From Cohnella mopanensis (lineage in GTDB: Bacteria; Bacillota; Bacilli; Paenibacillales; Paenibacillaceae), in assembly GCF_022352055.1 (NCBI RefSeq), contig NZ_JAKRWM010000001.1:496001-560000 (forward strand): 64,000 nucleotides of DNA, written 5' to 3'. Shown one piece after another: positions 53,192 through 62,401 of this stretch (the stretch's first letter is position 1; the number at the start of each line of letters is the position of its first letter). The notes beneath the pieces are model-generated. The model ran no database searches. It worked only from the letters and a program-made list of their open reading frames with translations, and was not told where the DNA came from. A program made the position numbers and the translations under genes.

Positions 53192-53458
53192 ATGAAGGTG
53201 AATATTCTTAATGCTAAGATGAGCCACAGCGAGGAGTCAGGTTATGTCGGCCATGTTCAGTTCGAAGTCGAGGAACACAAGCAGCCTTACGAGGTGACGA
53301 TACAAAGCAATAACGGCAGGAATAACTGGAGCTACGCTTTGAATTTCAGCAATCAGCCGGGCAGCGAAGAGGAAATTCAAGCGGTGGATGAGCAGCTTGA
53401 AGAAGACGACTCGTTTTTCGAACAATTCGTGATCGCCGCGAACAAAGCTTTGGGCTAA
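53192..53458 (+). CDS. Small acidic protein of unknown function under XRE-type control
   Basis: 88-aa protein, MKVNILNAK at the start, with a beta-strand-like middle (VGHVQFEVEEHKQPYEVTIQS) and a strongly acidic helical end (EEEIQAVDEQLEEDDSFFEQF). No signal peptide, membrane segment or named domain is seen. The ATG at 53192 is chosen because GGAGGTG is six bases upstream; the frame runs back to 53153 through the operator. The shared palindrome suggests that it is silenced by the divergent XRE protein. Confidence 0.78.
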   Translation: MKVNILNAKMSHSEESGYVGHVQFEVEEHKQPYEVTIQSNNGRNNWSYALNFSNQPGSEEEIQAVDEQLEEDDSFFEQFVIAANKALG

Positions 53459-53481
53459 GCGATTGCCACATATTCATGAAG

Positions 53482-53530
53482 AGGGGCTGTTCCGTAAGAT
53501 CAGTGATGATCTTAACGAAACAGCCCCTGT
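53482..53530. terminator. Strong bidirectional terminator
   Basis: AGGGGCTGTT (53482-53491) pairs with AACAGCCCCT (53519-53528), with TAAGATCA/TGATCTTA paired inside. It lies between the convergent small gene and the Dabb gene. Confidence 0.92.
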
Positions 53531-53540
53531 TTGTAATCGT

Positions 53541-53849
53541 CTACTCCTTCGATTGATAATCGATCTCCAGGAAGTTTTCCACTTCCGTCACCCAGCGTTC
53601 GTTCACGAATTTCACGTGAAGGGGGTGGGAATTGTAGGCCTCGTAATCTGCTTCATGCGCGAACTCCATCGAAAATCCGTATGCGAATTCGTTCTTCGGA
53701 CTAACTTGGCGGTACACCTTAAAGTTGCGCACGCTAGGAATAGAGGACAGAATAGATCGTCCATCTTCAATGAAGAGGTTTTCTTCCTCCGAGCCCCTAG
53801 GATGCTTCAGATTAAAAATGACAGAATGAATAAGGGTTTGGTTGTCCAT
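53541..53849 (-). CDS. Dabb-family (stress-responsive A/B barrel) protein
   Basis: 102-aa protein of the dimeric alpha-beta barrel type. IHSVIFNLKHPRGSEEENLFIEDG, the VSPKNEFAYGFSMEFAHEADYEAYNSHPLHVKFVNE stretch and the FLEIDYQ end match the Dabb pattern. Family members are induced by stress or act on small aromatic compounds; no specific reaction can be assigned. GAGGAGG lies about nine bases upstream of the ATG. Confidence 0.85.
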   Translation of the reverse strand: MDNQTLIHSVIFNLKHPRGSEEENLFIEDGRSILSSIPSVRNFKVYRQVSPKNEFAYGFSMEFAHEADYEAYNSHPLHVKFVNERWVTEVENFLEIDYQSKE

Positions 53850-53901
53850 AGTAGGTTCCTCCTCATAAGCTCTAATCTTTGATTATTCGATTATAGAGCT
53901 T

Positions 53902-56724
53902 TTACGCTTGAAATTGAAAGGATCCGATTCGAAGCGCGCCCTTGAGCACAAGATATAGGCTACCATTGTCATTCGGTAACTCGGTTTGGCAGGATACGGT
54001 TTGCCATTCGGACGACTCTCCGGAGACGGCGCAACTACCTGCGAGTTTCCCCTCAGGCCCGTCAAGGCGTATCTCGATCTCGGCATTTCCAGTGCACGTG
54101 ATCCTCGCCTCGAAAGTGCGATATTCCGCCCTCAAAGCAGCATCGTCGAAACGAATCCACGCAAGCGGGGATGAAGTGACAACGCTGTCTCCGCCTTCCG
54201 TATTTTCTCCGATCACCACGCCTTCATAATCATCGTAATTGATCGCTTTTGTTGGCAATAGCAAATTCCGTGGAGGAATCGTTTCACCGAAAATCGCGAT
54301 CGTACTGTTCAAACGTATGTCCGTAGAAGAGGAGCCGATCATCAACGTGCATTGACCATTTTCCAAACAAAACTTCTCTCTCGTCACGTCCCAGAATACG
54401 AGATCCGATGCATTCAATACGAATGTAACGTCAGTGGACTCACCTGCTGCCAAAGCGACCCGTTTAAAGCCCTGTAGCTGTCTTAGCGGACGCTTCACGC
54501 GGGAAGGCCCCGACCTGGTATAGAGCTGTACGACTTCCTCACCGTAGGCTTCGCCGGAATTCGTTACCCGCAATGTCGCCGTTACGCTGCCCCCTTCGGA
54601 AATGCGATCCGAATCCAACGTCAGTTCATCGTATTTGAACGTGGAGTAAGAGAGGCCATGGCCGAACGGATATAACGGCTTGCCGGCGAAGTATTGGTAA
54701 GTACGTTCACTCTTGATGATGTCGTAATCCATGAAATCGCCGAGCTGCTCAGTAGATTCGTACCAAGTCATATTCAAACGTCCTGCTGGATTGTACTGAC
54801 CGAACAACACTTCGGATAAAGCGGTCCCGATCTCATGGCCCGCATGAGAGGAATAAACGACCGCCGGAATATGCTCGTTAACCCAATTGATCGCGTAAGG
54901 GTAGCTGCCAACGATGACGACGATCGTATTAGGATTCGCCGCGAACACTTCTTGAATAAGACGTTCTTGCGATTCCGCAAGCGTCAGGTCAGGACGGTCC
55001 ATCGTTTCTTTGCCGTTGATAAGCGGATGATTCCCGACGAACACGACGGCAACATCCGCATCGCGGGCTGCTTCAACGGCGTCATGAATACCGTCAACGA
55101 CTTTCTCGAACGTAAAGCTGTCCGCGTCTTCAGCCGAACCATCCTTAACGTTCAATTGGCCCGACTTAGGGTCAACGGTGACGGGGCGATCGTTCCAAGT
55201 CGTGATTTGCGAGTCGCCTTGACCATGCCGAACGCGAAACACTTCCTTCGTAAACCATTCCCAAATATGCTCGGAAGAAGCTGTGACTAGCGAATCGTCC
55301 GTCGTAAGGTATAAACCATTCGTTTTGGAGATCAAAGTGTGGCTGTCCCAGCCCCAATCGGACAATTCAAATATTTCCGCATCGTCGGCGGAAGGTTGGT
55401 TCGCGGCTAGTGGCTGCTTGTCTTCCTTAGTTAAAGATACATATTTGCCATTGGACGTTGACTTAAGCTTCACGTGATCGTTGCCACTGGCAAACGCAAC
55501 GCTCTGCCCCTTCGCGGAAAGCCGCTTCTTGATCGCATCAAGAGGAGTTACCGCATAGGGAAGAGTACCGCTATACCAATCCCGATAAACTTTGCCCCCG
55601 AGCGGTCCGATGACAGCTACCTTCTTCAGCTTGTCCGCTTGAAGCGGAAGCGCTTTGTTCTCGTTCTTGAGCAATACAACGCTTTTCTTGGCGGCTTCAA
55701 GCGAGAGGGCGATGTGGTCGGGGTGCAGAATTTCCGATTCATCGATCGCGGCGTAAGGATTACGGGTGTCCGGATCGAATTCGCCAAGCCGGAAACGTAC
55801 TCGGAACGTATTGGTGAGGGCAACGTCGAGATCCTTTTCGCAGAGCAGATTATCCGCTAGCGCATCGCGAATTGCTTGCTTGGAAATATCGTGATCGTCG
55901 GTAATGCTGTCGACTCCGGCTTTAATCGTGAGTGCGACGGCTTCCTTGTAGGTTGCTACATACTTGTGTTCGTTCACGGTGCCTAGGACGTCTCCGGCAT
56001 CACTAACTACGAAGCCGTCCATGCCCCATTGTTGCTTCACGATTCGGTTAACGTCCGGATTCAAGTTAGCCGGAACGCCGTTAACGGAATTGTAGGCGGT
56101 CATCATCGATTTGGCTTGGCCTTCCTTGAACGGAATCTCAAACGCTTTCAAATAATATTCCTTCATATTTCTCGGATCGATGCTGACGGAACATTCGCCG
56201 CGGTCGATCTCGTTGTTATTGCCGATGAAGTGCTTGAGGGAGGCAACGGATTTCAAATAGAATGGATCATCGCCTTGCAAGCCGTGGATAAGGGCGGAAG
56301 ATAGCTTGCCCGTTAGATGCGGATCTTCACCATAAGCTTCCTCCGTACGGCCCCACCGCGGATCGCGCTCCATATCTACGGTAGGCGCCCATAGGGTCAA
56401 ACCGTTAATGGCCGGGTTTTTCTTGAAGAAAGCACGGGCTTCGTCGCTTATGACATCGCCAATTCGCTTCAGCAGTTCCGTATCCCAAGTGCAGGCAAGT
56501 CCAATGGGCTGAGGGAAGCTGGTTGCCTCTCCTAGCCATGCCATACCATGCGCGGCTTCCGTGCCATGTTTGTAAGCTTTGATTCCTAACCGCGCGACTT
56601 CGTCCTGATACTGACACATGAGATTGATTTTCTCTTCCAGCGTGAGTTGCGCGACCAAATCGTCAACTCTCTCCGCAAGCGACAAATCGGGGTTTTGGAA
56701 ACGATATTCGTATTTTTCTGTCAT
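53902..56724 (-). CDS. Glycoside hydrolase family 3 enzyme (beta-glucosidase/xylosidase type) with CBM6-like C-terminus
   Basis: 940 aa with no signal peptide. The N-terminal barrel (about 20-320) includes WAPTVDMERDPRWGRTEEAYGEDP and the nucleophile region DGFVVSDAGDV. The second domain (about 340-680) is split by an insert of about 150 residues (around 395-545, NGKYVSLTK, NGLYLTTDD) that looks like a beta-trefoil/fascin-like fold. Then comes a fibronectin-III-like domain (about 700-780) and a C-terminal beta-sandwich resembling CBM6 (from about 810). It is cytoplasmic by lack of signal and should cleave imported oligosaccharides. It lies divergent from the YesM/YesN-transporter locus. Confidence 0.9.
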   Translation of the reverse strand: MTEKYEYRFQNPDLSLAERVDDLVAQLTLEEKINLMCQYQDEVARLGIKAYKHGTEAAHGMAWLGEATSFPQPIGLACTWDTELLKRIGDVISDEARAFFKKNPAINGLTLWAPTVDMERDPRWGRTEEAYGEDPHLTGKLSSALIHGLQGDDPFYLKSVASLKHFIGNNNEIDRGECSVSIDPRNMKEYYLKAFEIPFKEGQAKSMMTAYNSVNGVPANLNPDVNRIVKQQWGMDGFVVSDAGDVLGTVNEHKYVATYKEAVALTIKAGVDSITDDHDISKQAIRDALADNLLCEKDLDVALTNTFRVRFRLGEFDPDTRNPYAAIDESEILHPDHIALSLEAAKKSVVLLKNENKALPLQADKLKKVAVIGPLGGKVYRDWYSGTLPYAVTPLDAIKKRLSAKGQSVAFASGNDHVKLKSTSNGKYVSLTKEDKQPLAANQPSADDAEIFELSDWGWDSHTLISKTNGLYLTTDDSLVTASSEHIWEWFTKEVFRVRHGQGDSQITTWNDRPVTVDPKSGQLNVKDGSAEDADSFTFEKVVDGIHDAVEAARDADVAVVFVGNHPLINGKETMDRPDLTLAESQERLIQEVFAANPNTIVVIVGSYPYAINWVNEHIPAVVYSSHAGHEIGTALSEVLFGQYNPAGRLNMTWYESTEQLGDFMDYDIIKSERTYQYFAGKPLYPFGHGLSYSTFKYDELTLDSDRISEGGSVTATLRVTNSGEAYGEEVVQLYTRSGPSRVKRPLRQLQGFKRVALAAGESTDVTFVLNASDLVFWDVTREKFCLENGQCTLMIGSSSTDIRLNSTIAIFGETIPPRNLLLPTKAINYDDYEGVVIGENTEGGDSVVTSSPLAWIRFDDAALRAEYRTFEARITCTGNAEIEIRLDGPEGKLAGSCAVSGESSEWQTVSCQTELPNDNGSLYLVLKGALRIGSFQFQA

Positions 56725-56846
56725 TCTGTTCAGCTCCCATCAGTAGGCTTGAAACCGTAGATTAAACGATTTTACCATGCAAGGTTGTAACGATCATACC
56801 CGCTAAATTGGACAGAAAATCCGTTCACAATTAGTTGTTGAAGTCG

Positions 56847-56873
56847 TTTACAATAGAGAAAAAGTCGTATAAT
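56847..56873 (+). promoter_or_regulatory. Probable promoter of the YesM/YesN operon
   Basis: TTTACA (56847-56852) and a perfect TATAAT (56868-56873) with a short 15-base spacer. It supports a start at 56919 rather than at upstream codons. The short spacer hints at activator dependence. Confidence 0.5.
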
Positions 56874-56918
56874 GAAGCTTATTACTCGGAATCGCACCAT
56901 ACGAAGGTGGTTATCCAA

Positions 56919-58703
56919 TTGTTTTCCCGTGCCCTGAATAACATGAAGCTAAGGACTAAGCTGATTTTGTCCTTCGTAGCCGTCGTATTCTTGCCCGTGT
57001 TGCTCGTGGGCATTTTGCTCACGAACGAACTAAGGAATATGGCTCTTAGCAACGCGATGGAACAAACATCTGCCAACGTACAACGGGTTAAAGCCCGTAC
57101 GGCGGAACTCATTAATGTCGCTTATGACAGTTCATACCGGATCGCTAACGACTCCCGCTTGGAAGCCGTATCCACCAGGCGGTACGAGTCCGTATATGAA
57201 GTTGTAGAAGCCTATAGGGAATATCAAGTGTTCAACGAGAACAAGCGGCTATATAAGGAAATATCGAATCTTAGATTTTACATGGACAATCCTACGATGC
57301 TGGATAACTGGGAATTCATTCAACCCGAAGAGGATATTAAAAACTCCGATTGGTATCAGAAGACATTAGCTAGTACGAACGGCAAGGTTAGCTGGTATTT
57401 TCTTGACGACGAAAGGTATAATCGCAAATATTTAAGCTTAGTCCGCAAAGTCAATTTCGTGGAGAAGAACACGAGCGGTATTCTGGTCATTAACGTTAAC
57501 ATGAACATGCTGAACTCTATCCTGAGGCAGGAATCGTTCGAAACAATGATCGTCGACGAGAGCAATACGATCGTCGCGGCGAATCGTTCCGATCGCGTAG
57601 GCAACACGTTAGCTGATATATCCTTCGAACGGGACGTCATCACGGAACAGGGCGGCTCCTTCGAAGCGAACGTCGACGGCAAAGCTTCGCGGATCTTAAT
57701 CGAGCCGTTGGTTCCGGAAGACAGCTTGAATTCCTTGCGGATCATATCCGTGTTTTCCATCGACACGATCGTTAAGGATGCCAACCGTATCAACGTGCTG
57801 GCGATGATTATCATCTCGATCAGTTTGGCGATCACGATATTCCTTATCTATGGGGTATCGACCATTTTGTCGAAACGAATGCTCAGGCTCAGTAAGCATA
57901 TTACGAAGGTGGCGACGGGGAATCTCGATATCATGCTCGAGATAGACGGCAGAGACGAGATCGGCCAACTGTCAAGACAGTTTAATTCCATGGTGACAAG
58001 TATAAATGGGTTAGTCGCTGAAGTGGAAGAGACGCATAAGCAGAACAACATGCTCGAATCGAAACAGAACGAAATCAAGCTTAAGATGATGGCTAGCCAG
58101 ATTAATCCACACTTTTTGTTCAACGCGTTGGAATCCATTCGCATGAAAGCCCACTTGAAGGGGGAGAAGGAAATCTCCCAGGTCGTTCGATTGCTCGGAA
58201 AGCTTATGCGCCGCAACCTGGAGGTAGGAACGGGCAAGACGGCGTTGACCGATGAACTCGATATCGTACGTTGTTACCTGGATATACAGAAATTCCGTTA
58301 TGAGGATAGATTGCAATATTCGCTCCGCTTGGATCCGCGAGTGGAACGAGTCAGCATACCGCCGTTAATTATTCAACCGCTCGTCGAGAACGCCGTCATC
58401 CACGGGCTTGAGAATAAGATGGAAGGCGGAATCGTGCATGTACAGGTTGAGTTGATCGGTGATAAAATCCACTTCGACGTATTTGATAACGGAGCCGGTA
58501 TGACCGAGGACAAAATCGCGCAGCTCTACGAGTCGTTACAAGAGTCGCAAGATGACGAGACAAACCGGATCGGGCTTAGAAACGTGCATCTTCGGTTGTT
58601 ATTAACTTATGGGGAAGAACATGGGCTTAAGTTCCAAAGCGAGCCGGGCGTAGGTACGCATATCTCATTTACCATTCCATCTGGGGGCGACTTACATGTA
58701 TAA
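56919..58703 (+). CDS. YesM-type sensor histidine kinase
   Basis: 594 aa. TM1 is at about 20-40 (LILSFVAVVFLPVLLVGILL), followed by an extracytoplasmic sensor (about 42-290), TM2 (about 295-320), HAMP (about 320-375) and a coiled coil. The His_kinase domain has QINPHFLFNALESIR with the phospho-acceptor histidine, and the ATPase has VIHGLENK and DNGAGMTEDK. These kinases usually sense sugars or cell-wall fragments, often together with a solute-binding protein. The TTG at 56919 has AAGGTGG eight bases upstream; the long upstream frame overlaps the promoter. It overlaps the regulator gene by eight bases. Confidence 0.92.
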   Translation: MFSRALNNMKLRTKLILSFVAVVFLPVLLVGILLTNELRNMALSNAMEQTSANVQRVKARTAELINVAYDSSYRIANDSRLEAVSTRRYESVYEVVEAYREYQVFNENKRLYKEISNLRFYMDNPTMLDNWEFIQPEEDIKNSDWYQKTLASTNGKVSWYFLDDERYNRKYLSLVRKVNFVEKNTSGILVINVNMNMLNSILRQESFETMIVDESNTIVAANRSDRVGNTLADISFERDVITEQGGSFEANVDGKASRILIEPLVPEDSLNSLRIISVFSIDTIVKDANRINVLAMIIISISLAITIFLIYGVSTILSKRMLRLSKHITKVATGNLDIMLEIDGRDEIGQLSRQFNSMVTSINGLVAEVEETHKQNNMLESKQNEIKLKMMASQINPHFLFNALESIRMKAHLKGEKEISQVVRLLGKLMRRNLEVGTGKTALTDELDIVRCYLDIQKFRYEDRLQYSLRLDPRVERVSIPPLIIQPLVENAVIHGLENKMEGGIVHVQVELIGDKIHFDVFDNGAGMTEDKIAQLYESLQESQDDETNRIGLRNVHLRLLLTYGEEHGLKFQSEPGVGTHISFTIPSGGDLHV

Positions 58704-60234
58704 AGTATTGTTAGTGGACGACGAGCCTATGATTCGAGAGGGCCTTAAAACGCTTATTCCGTGGGAAGAGTTGGGTTTTCGAGTAATCGATACGGCTGTT
58801 AATGGGCAAGACGCGTTGCAAAAATGCGGTCAGATCGTTCCGGATTTAATGATTGCCGATATCCGAATGCCCGGCATGAACGGGTTGGAACTGATCAAAA
58901 CCGTAAGAACGATGAGTTCGAACATGCACATTCTGATCTTAAGCGGCTATGCCGATTTCGAATACGCTAAGCAAGCGATCGTTCACCGGATTGACGGTTA
59001 CTTGCTGAAGCCCGTCGATGAGGATGAATTAGCCGAGTATTTACTGAAATTGCGCGAGCAATTGGATATGGAATACGCCTCCCAAGATCAATACCCGGAA
59101 GTTAGAACGTTGGAATGGGATAGCGCCGTTCAAGATTTGCTATTGGGCGACGTGAGTCTTTCATCGGGTTATGCCGAGTTAGAGAGGCGATTTCCGTGGA
59201 GTTGTTACGAGGTAGTACTCATCAAGCATTTGCCTAACGGTGAAACGCAAACCGTACTTCCTGCGATGATCAAGAACAAACTAAAAGAAACGTTTGATGA
59301 GCAGGAAAGAGGCATCGCATTTTCATTGGAACCGTATATCGGAATCGTTGTGAAAGACGGGCTTAAGGACGAGCAGAAACTAAATAGCGTATATCATGAC
59401 ATCTTGGCAGCCAGCAAGGAGCATAACTTGGATTTTTTTGCGGTGTCGGGGGGCGAGGTGTTTAGCTGGTCCGACATCGCGATCTCTTATCGGAGAGCGC
59501 TTGAACTGATGAAGAATAAATTTTTCTTGGACAGCGGCTCCATTACCCAATCTTCCAATCCTTATCCCATTTTCATACCCGCCGCCGAGCAGAATCAGAA
59601 TTTGGATGAATTGTTCGGCGCGGCAACAGAAACTTTATATTTGGCGCTTGAGATCGGTAACCTTCCCGCCTCGAGACAACTGATCCAGAATACAGCCGAA
59701 GTCATGTATCGCTGCGGCTGCAAGGAAGATGAAATCAAAACCCGGTTCGTTCAGATGTTCTCGACGATTCTGGACAAGCTTACCCATAACCGATCGGAAA
59801 TGCATAGCTTGGAAATTCGGGCGGGTTTATTAGAAAGCTACAAGGAAACTCGGTATATGGGATTAATCGAGCGCTTGGCCGCTATCGCGGAGGGGATGGC
59901 CAATTCGATGGAAAATTCCGGTACGGACAAGCAGATTAAGCGAATGATCGACGTCATTCACCGAAATTACGGGGAAAATCTGAAGCTGGAGAAGCTCGCC
60001 GAGTTGTTCAACTATAATAGCGCTTATCTCGGGAAGCTGTTCAGGCAGGCGACGGGAGAGCACTTCAATACTTATCTGGACAAAGTTAGGATCGAGCAAG
60101 CCAAAACGCTGCTGGAACAAGGCTTGAAAGTTTATCAAGTGGCGGAGAAAGTCGGATATGCAAACGTCGATTATTTCCATACGAAATTTCGTAAATACGT
60201 GGGAACTTCACCGACCGGTTATAAAAAAATGTGA
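58696..60234 (+). CDS. YesN-type AraC-family response regulator
   Basis: 512 aa. The receiver domain (about 1-120) has DDEPMIREG and the phospho-acceptor aspartate in MIADIRMPGMNGL, and the lysine in LLKPVDEDE. A middle region of about 270 residues has no named domain. The AraC DNA-binding domain (last 100 residues) has NLKLEKLAELFNYNSAYLGKLFRQATGEHFNTYL and VYQVAEKVGYANVDYFHTKFRKYVGTSPTGYK. It should activate the adjacent transporter operon. Confidence 0.94.
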   Translation: MYKVLLVDDEPMIREGLKTLIPWEELGFRVIDTAVNGQDALQKCGQIVPDLMIADIRMPGMNGLELIKTVRTMSSNMHILILSGYADFEYAKQAIVHRIDGYLLKPVDEDELAEYLLKLREQLDMEYASQDQYPEVRTLEWDSAVQDLLLGDVSLSSGYAELERRFPWSCYEVVLIKHLPNGETQTVLPAMIKNKLKETFDEQERGIAFSLEPYIGIVVKDGLKDEQKLNSVYHDILAASKEHNLDFFAVSGGEVFSWSDIAISYRRALELMKNKFFLDSGSITQSSNPYPIFIPAAEQNQNLDELFGAATETLYLALEIGNLPASRQLIQNTAEVMYRCGCKEDEIKTRFVQMFSTILDKLTHNRSEMHSLEIRAGLLESYKETRYMGLIERLAAIAEGMANSMENSGTDKQIKRMIDVIHRNYGENLKLEKLAELFNYNSAYLGKLFRQATGEHFNTYLDKVRIEQAKTLLEQGLKVYQVAEKVGYANVDYFHTKFRKYVGTSPTGYKKM

Positions 60235-60245
60235 TAGTCCCGACA

Positions 60246-60292
60246 ATGAAACGCGTGGTTTCCAACTAAGGAACCACGCGTTTCATTTTTTT
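60246..60292 (+). terminator. Rho-independent terminator after the YesN-type regulator
   Basis: ATGAAACGCGTGGTT pairs with AACCACGCGTTTCAT, followed by seven T residues. Confidence 0.93.
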
Positions 60293-60437
60293 ACTGAAAT
60301 CAGGGTCATTTGTTAAGAGATGTAAAATGAACTGTATGCGGTTACACTAATTTTCACATGATTTTATGCCAAATCCTTTGGGTAGTAGGAGGCGCAGCTG
60401 TTCCGATATGATAAATACATGAAGCAGGAGGGATTCC

Positions 60438-61394
60438 ATGAAAGCGGTCGCAGCACCCTTAACCAACAAAGAGAAACCACGTAAAAGCCGGTTCTGGACA
60501 ACGTTCATCCGTAACAAGTATTTGTACATGATGTCGTTGCCTTTCGTCATCTGGGTATTTATATTCAGCTACTACCCGCTATGGGGATGGACGATGGCTT
60601 TCCAGAAATATAAGCCAGGGAAATCGTTCGGAGAACAGAAGTGGGTGGGATTAGAGCATTTCCGCTATTTGTTCAATGATGATACTTTCTATCTGGTTTT
60701 ACGAAATACACTCGCGATGAGTTTCATGGGCATTATTGCCGGATTTGCCATTCCGATCATTTTCGCCATAATGCTAAATGAAATTCGCCATATGGCATTC
60801 AAAAGGTTCGCTCAGACCGTATCGTATTTACCTCACTTCGTGTCATGGGTCGTCGTTGCGGGGATCGTCACGAAGTTGCTTTCCGCGGAAAACGGTGCAG
60901 TTAACGAATTTCTAATGTGGCTAGGCATAATTAGCGAACCGATTCAATTCATGGCCAAGGGAGAATGGTTCTGGGGAATCGTAACCGTATCCGACGTCTG
61001 GAAGGAAACCGGTTGGAACACGATCATCTATCTGGCTGCGATTGCCGGAATCGGACCCGAGTTGTATGAAGCCGCTAAAGTGGATGGGGCAAGCCGCCTT
61101 CGCCAAATATGGCATATTACATTGCCGGGTATTCGTACGACGATCATCATTTTGCTCATTATGTCGATCGGCCATCTTATCAGTATCGGCTTCGAAAAAC
61201 AATTTTTGCTCGGCAACAACTTGGTGGGGGATTACTCCAAAGTACTTGACTTGTATTCATTAGAATACGGTTTGCAGATGAGCCGCTATTCCTTTGGTAC
61301 GGCAATCAATATGTTCAACTCAGTAGTCAGCTTGATTCTACTGTTCAGCGCGAACGGGTTGTTCAAGAAATTCACGAAAGAAAGCATCATGTAA
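60438..61394 (+). CDS. Carbohydrate ABC transporter permease (LplB type)
   Basis: 318-aa membrane protein with six helices (about 33-52, 95-117, 130-150, 180-205, 230-252 and 285-305). The EAAKVDGASRLRQIWHITLPGI loop is the EAA motif that contacts the ATPase. PFVIWVFIFSYYPLWGWTMAFQ is typical of the LplB/YtcP-partner group that handles complex polysaccharide breakdown products. No ATPase gene is present; such systems usually share a multifunctional MsmX-like ATPase. GGAGGG lies upstream of the ATG. Confidence 0.95.
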   Translation: MKAVAAPLTNKEKPRKSRFWTTFIRNKYLYMMSLPFVIWVFIFSYYPLWGWTMAFQKYKPGKSFGEQKWVGLEHFRYLFNDDTFYLVLRNTLAMSFMGIIAGFAIPIIFAIMLNEIRHMAFKRFAQTVSYLPHFVSWVVVAGIVTKLLSAENGAVNEFLMWLGIISEPIQFMAKGEWFWGIVTVSDVWKETGWNTIIYLAAIAGIGPELYEAAKVDGASRLRQIWHITLPGIRTTIIILLIMSIGHLISIGFEKQFLLGNNLVGDYSKVLDLYSLEYGLQMSRYSFGTAINMFNSVVSLILLFSANGLFKKFTKESIM

Positions 61395-61407
61395 CGGAGG
61401 TGGCAGA

Positions 61408-62313
61408 GTGACAACCAATCAAATGTTGAACCGATCTTCGAAGTCAGACAAAATTTTCAACGTTGCGGTATATGTCTTCGTCATCCTCGCGACAATTGCG
61501 ACATTATATCCGTTTTTGAACGTACTTGCTTTATCGCTTAATGATTCGACGGACAGCGTACGCGGAGGAATTACGATCTTCCCACGCCATTTTACGTTAA
61601 AGAATTACGATGTCATCTTCTCCTTTTCGGGTTTGATAACTGGATTCAAAATTTCTATTCTCCGGACGATCGTGGGAACGGTTCTTGGATTAATCAGCGC
61701 ATCGATGCTAGCATACACGCTTAGCCGCCCGGACTTTCAGGCAAGACGGTTCGTATCCGTGTACTTGGCTTTAACGATGTATATTTCCGGAGGATTGATT
61801 CCGGTCTATCTCCTCATTAAAGACTTACACATGATGAATACTTTTGCCGTATATGTTCTCCCTGGATTGGTTTCCGCATTTAACGTGTTTATTATCCGCT
61901 CCTTCATGGACGGGATTCCCTATGCCTTGCAAGAATCCGCGAAGCTTGACGGCGCTAACGATTTTACGATTTACTGGCGCGTCGTCCTTCCGATGACGAA
62001 ACCAGCATTAGCGACCATTGCTTTGTTCCTTGCGGTAACCCAGTGGAATTCCTGGTTCGATACGTACCTATACAACGGATCGAACGAATCTCTTACGACG
62101 TTGCAGTTCGAACTGATGAAGGTGCTGCAAAGTACGACAAGCGGCAATGGAGATTACCGAAATACGAACATGACGCAAGTGATGTCCAGCGTGTCGCCGG
62201 AATCGGTTAAGATGGCGATTACGATTGTCGTTACCCTTCCGATTCTTCTCGTATATCCGTTCTTGCAGCGTTATTTCGTCAAAGGCATGACCTTGGGAGC
62301 GGTAAAAGGTTAA
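61408..62313 (+). CDS. Carbohydrate ABC transporter permease (LplC/YtcP type)
   Basis: 301-aa six-helix permease, partner of the preceding one. LQESAKLDGANDFTIYWRVVLPMTKPALATIALF is the EAA loop and TLYPFLNVLALSLNDSTDSVRGGI the typical N-terminal part. The end VKGMTLGAVKG is conserved in this group. The GTG start at 61408 has GGAGGTGG upstream and lies 13 bases after the LplB-type gene. Confidence 0.95.
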   Translation: MTTNQMLNRSSKSDKIFNVAVYVFVILATIATLYPFLNVLALSLNDSTDSVRGGITIFPRHFTLKNYDVIFSFSGLITGFKISILRTIVGTVLGLISASMLAYTLSRPDFQARRFVSVYLALTMYISGGLIPVYLLIKDLHMMNTFAVYVLPGLVSAFNVFIIRSFMDGIPYALQESAKLDGANDFTIYWRVVLPMTKPALATIALFLAVTQWNSWFDTYLYNGSNESLTTLQFELMKVLQSTTSGNGDYRNTNMTQVMSSVSPESVKMAITIVVTLPILLVYPFLQRYFVKGMTLGAVKG

Positions 62314-62321
62314 TTCGTTTC

Positions 62322-62351
62322 CCGACAGGTCGCATGATGTTTGGTTATAAT
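62322..62351 (+). promoter_or_regulatory. Possible internal promoter for the solute-binding protein gene
   Basis: CCGACA (62322-62327) and TATAAT (62346-62351) 18 bases apart, 50 bases before the next start. GGTTA/TAACC pairing just downstream could also be an mRNA stability hairpin. Confidence 0.4.
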
Positions 62352-62401
62352 GGGGTAACCCGTTATCACATAGGCTTCATCTAAATATAGGAGGGTTAAG
62401 C

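Noticed and set aside
52635..53458. Classical toxin-antitoxin pair
   Set aside because: The two genes are divergent rather than co-transcribed, and the 88-aa protein shows no toxin-like motif.
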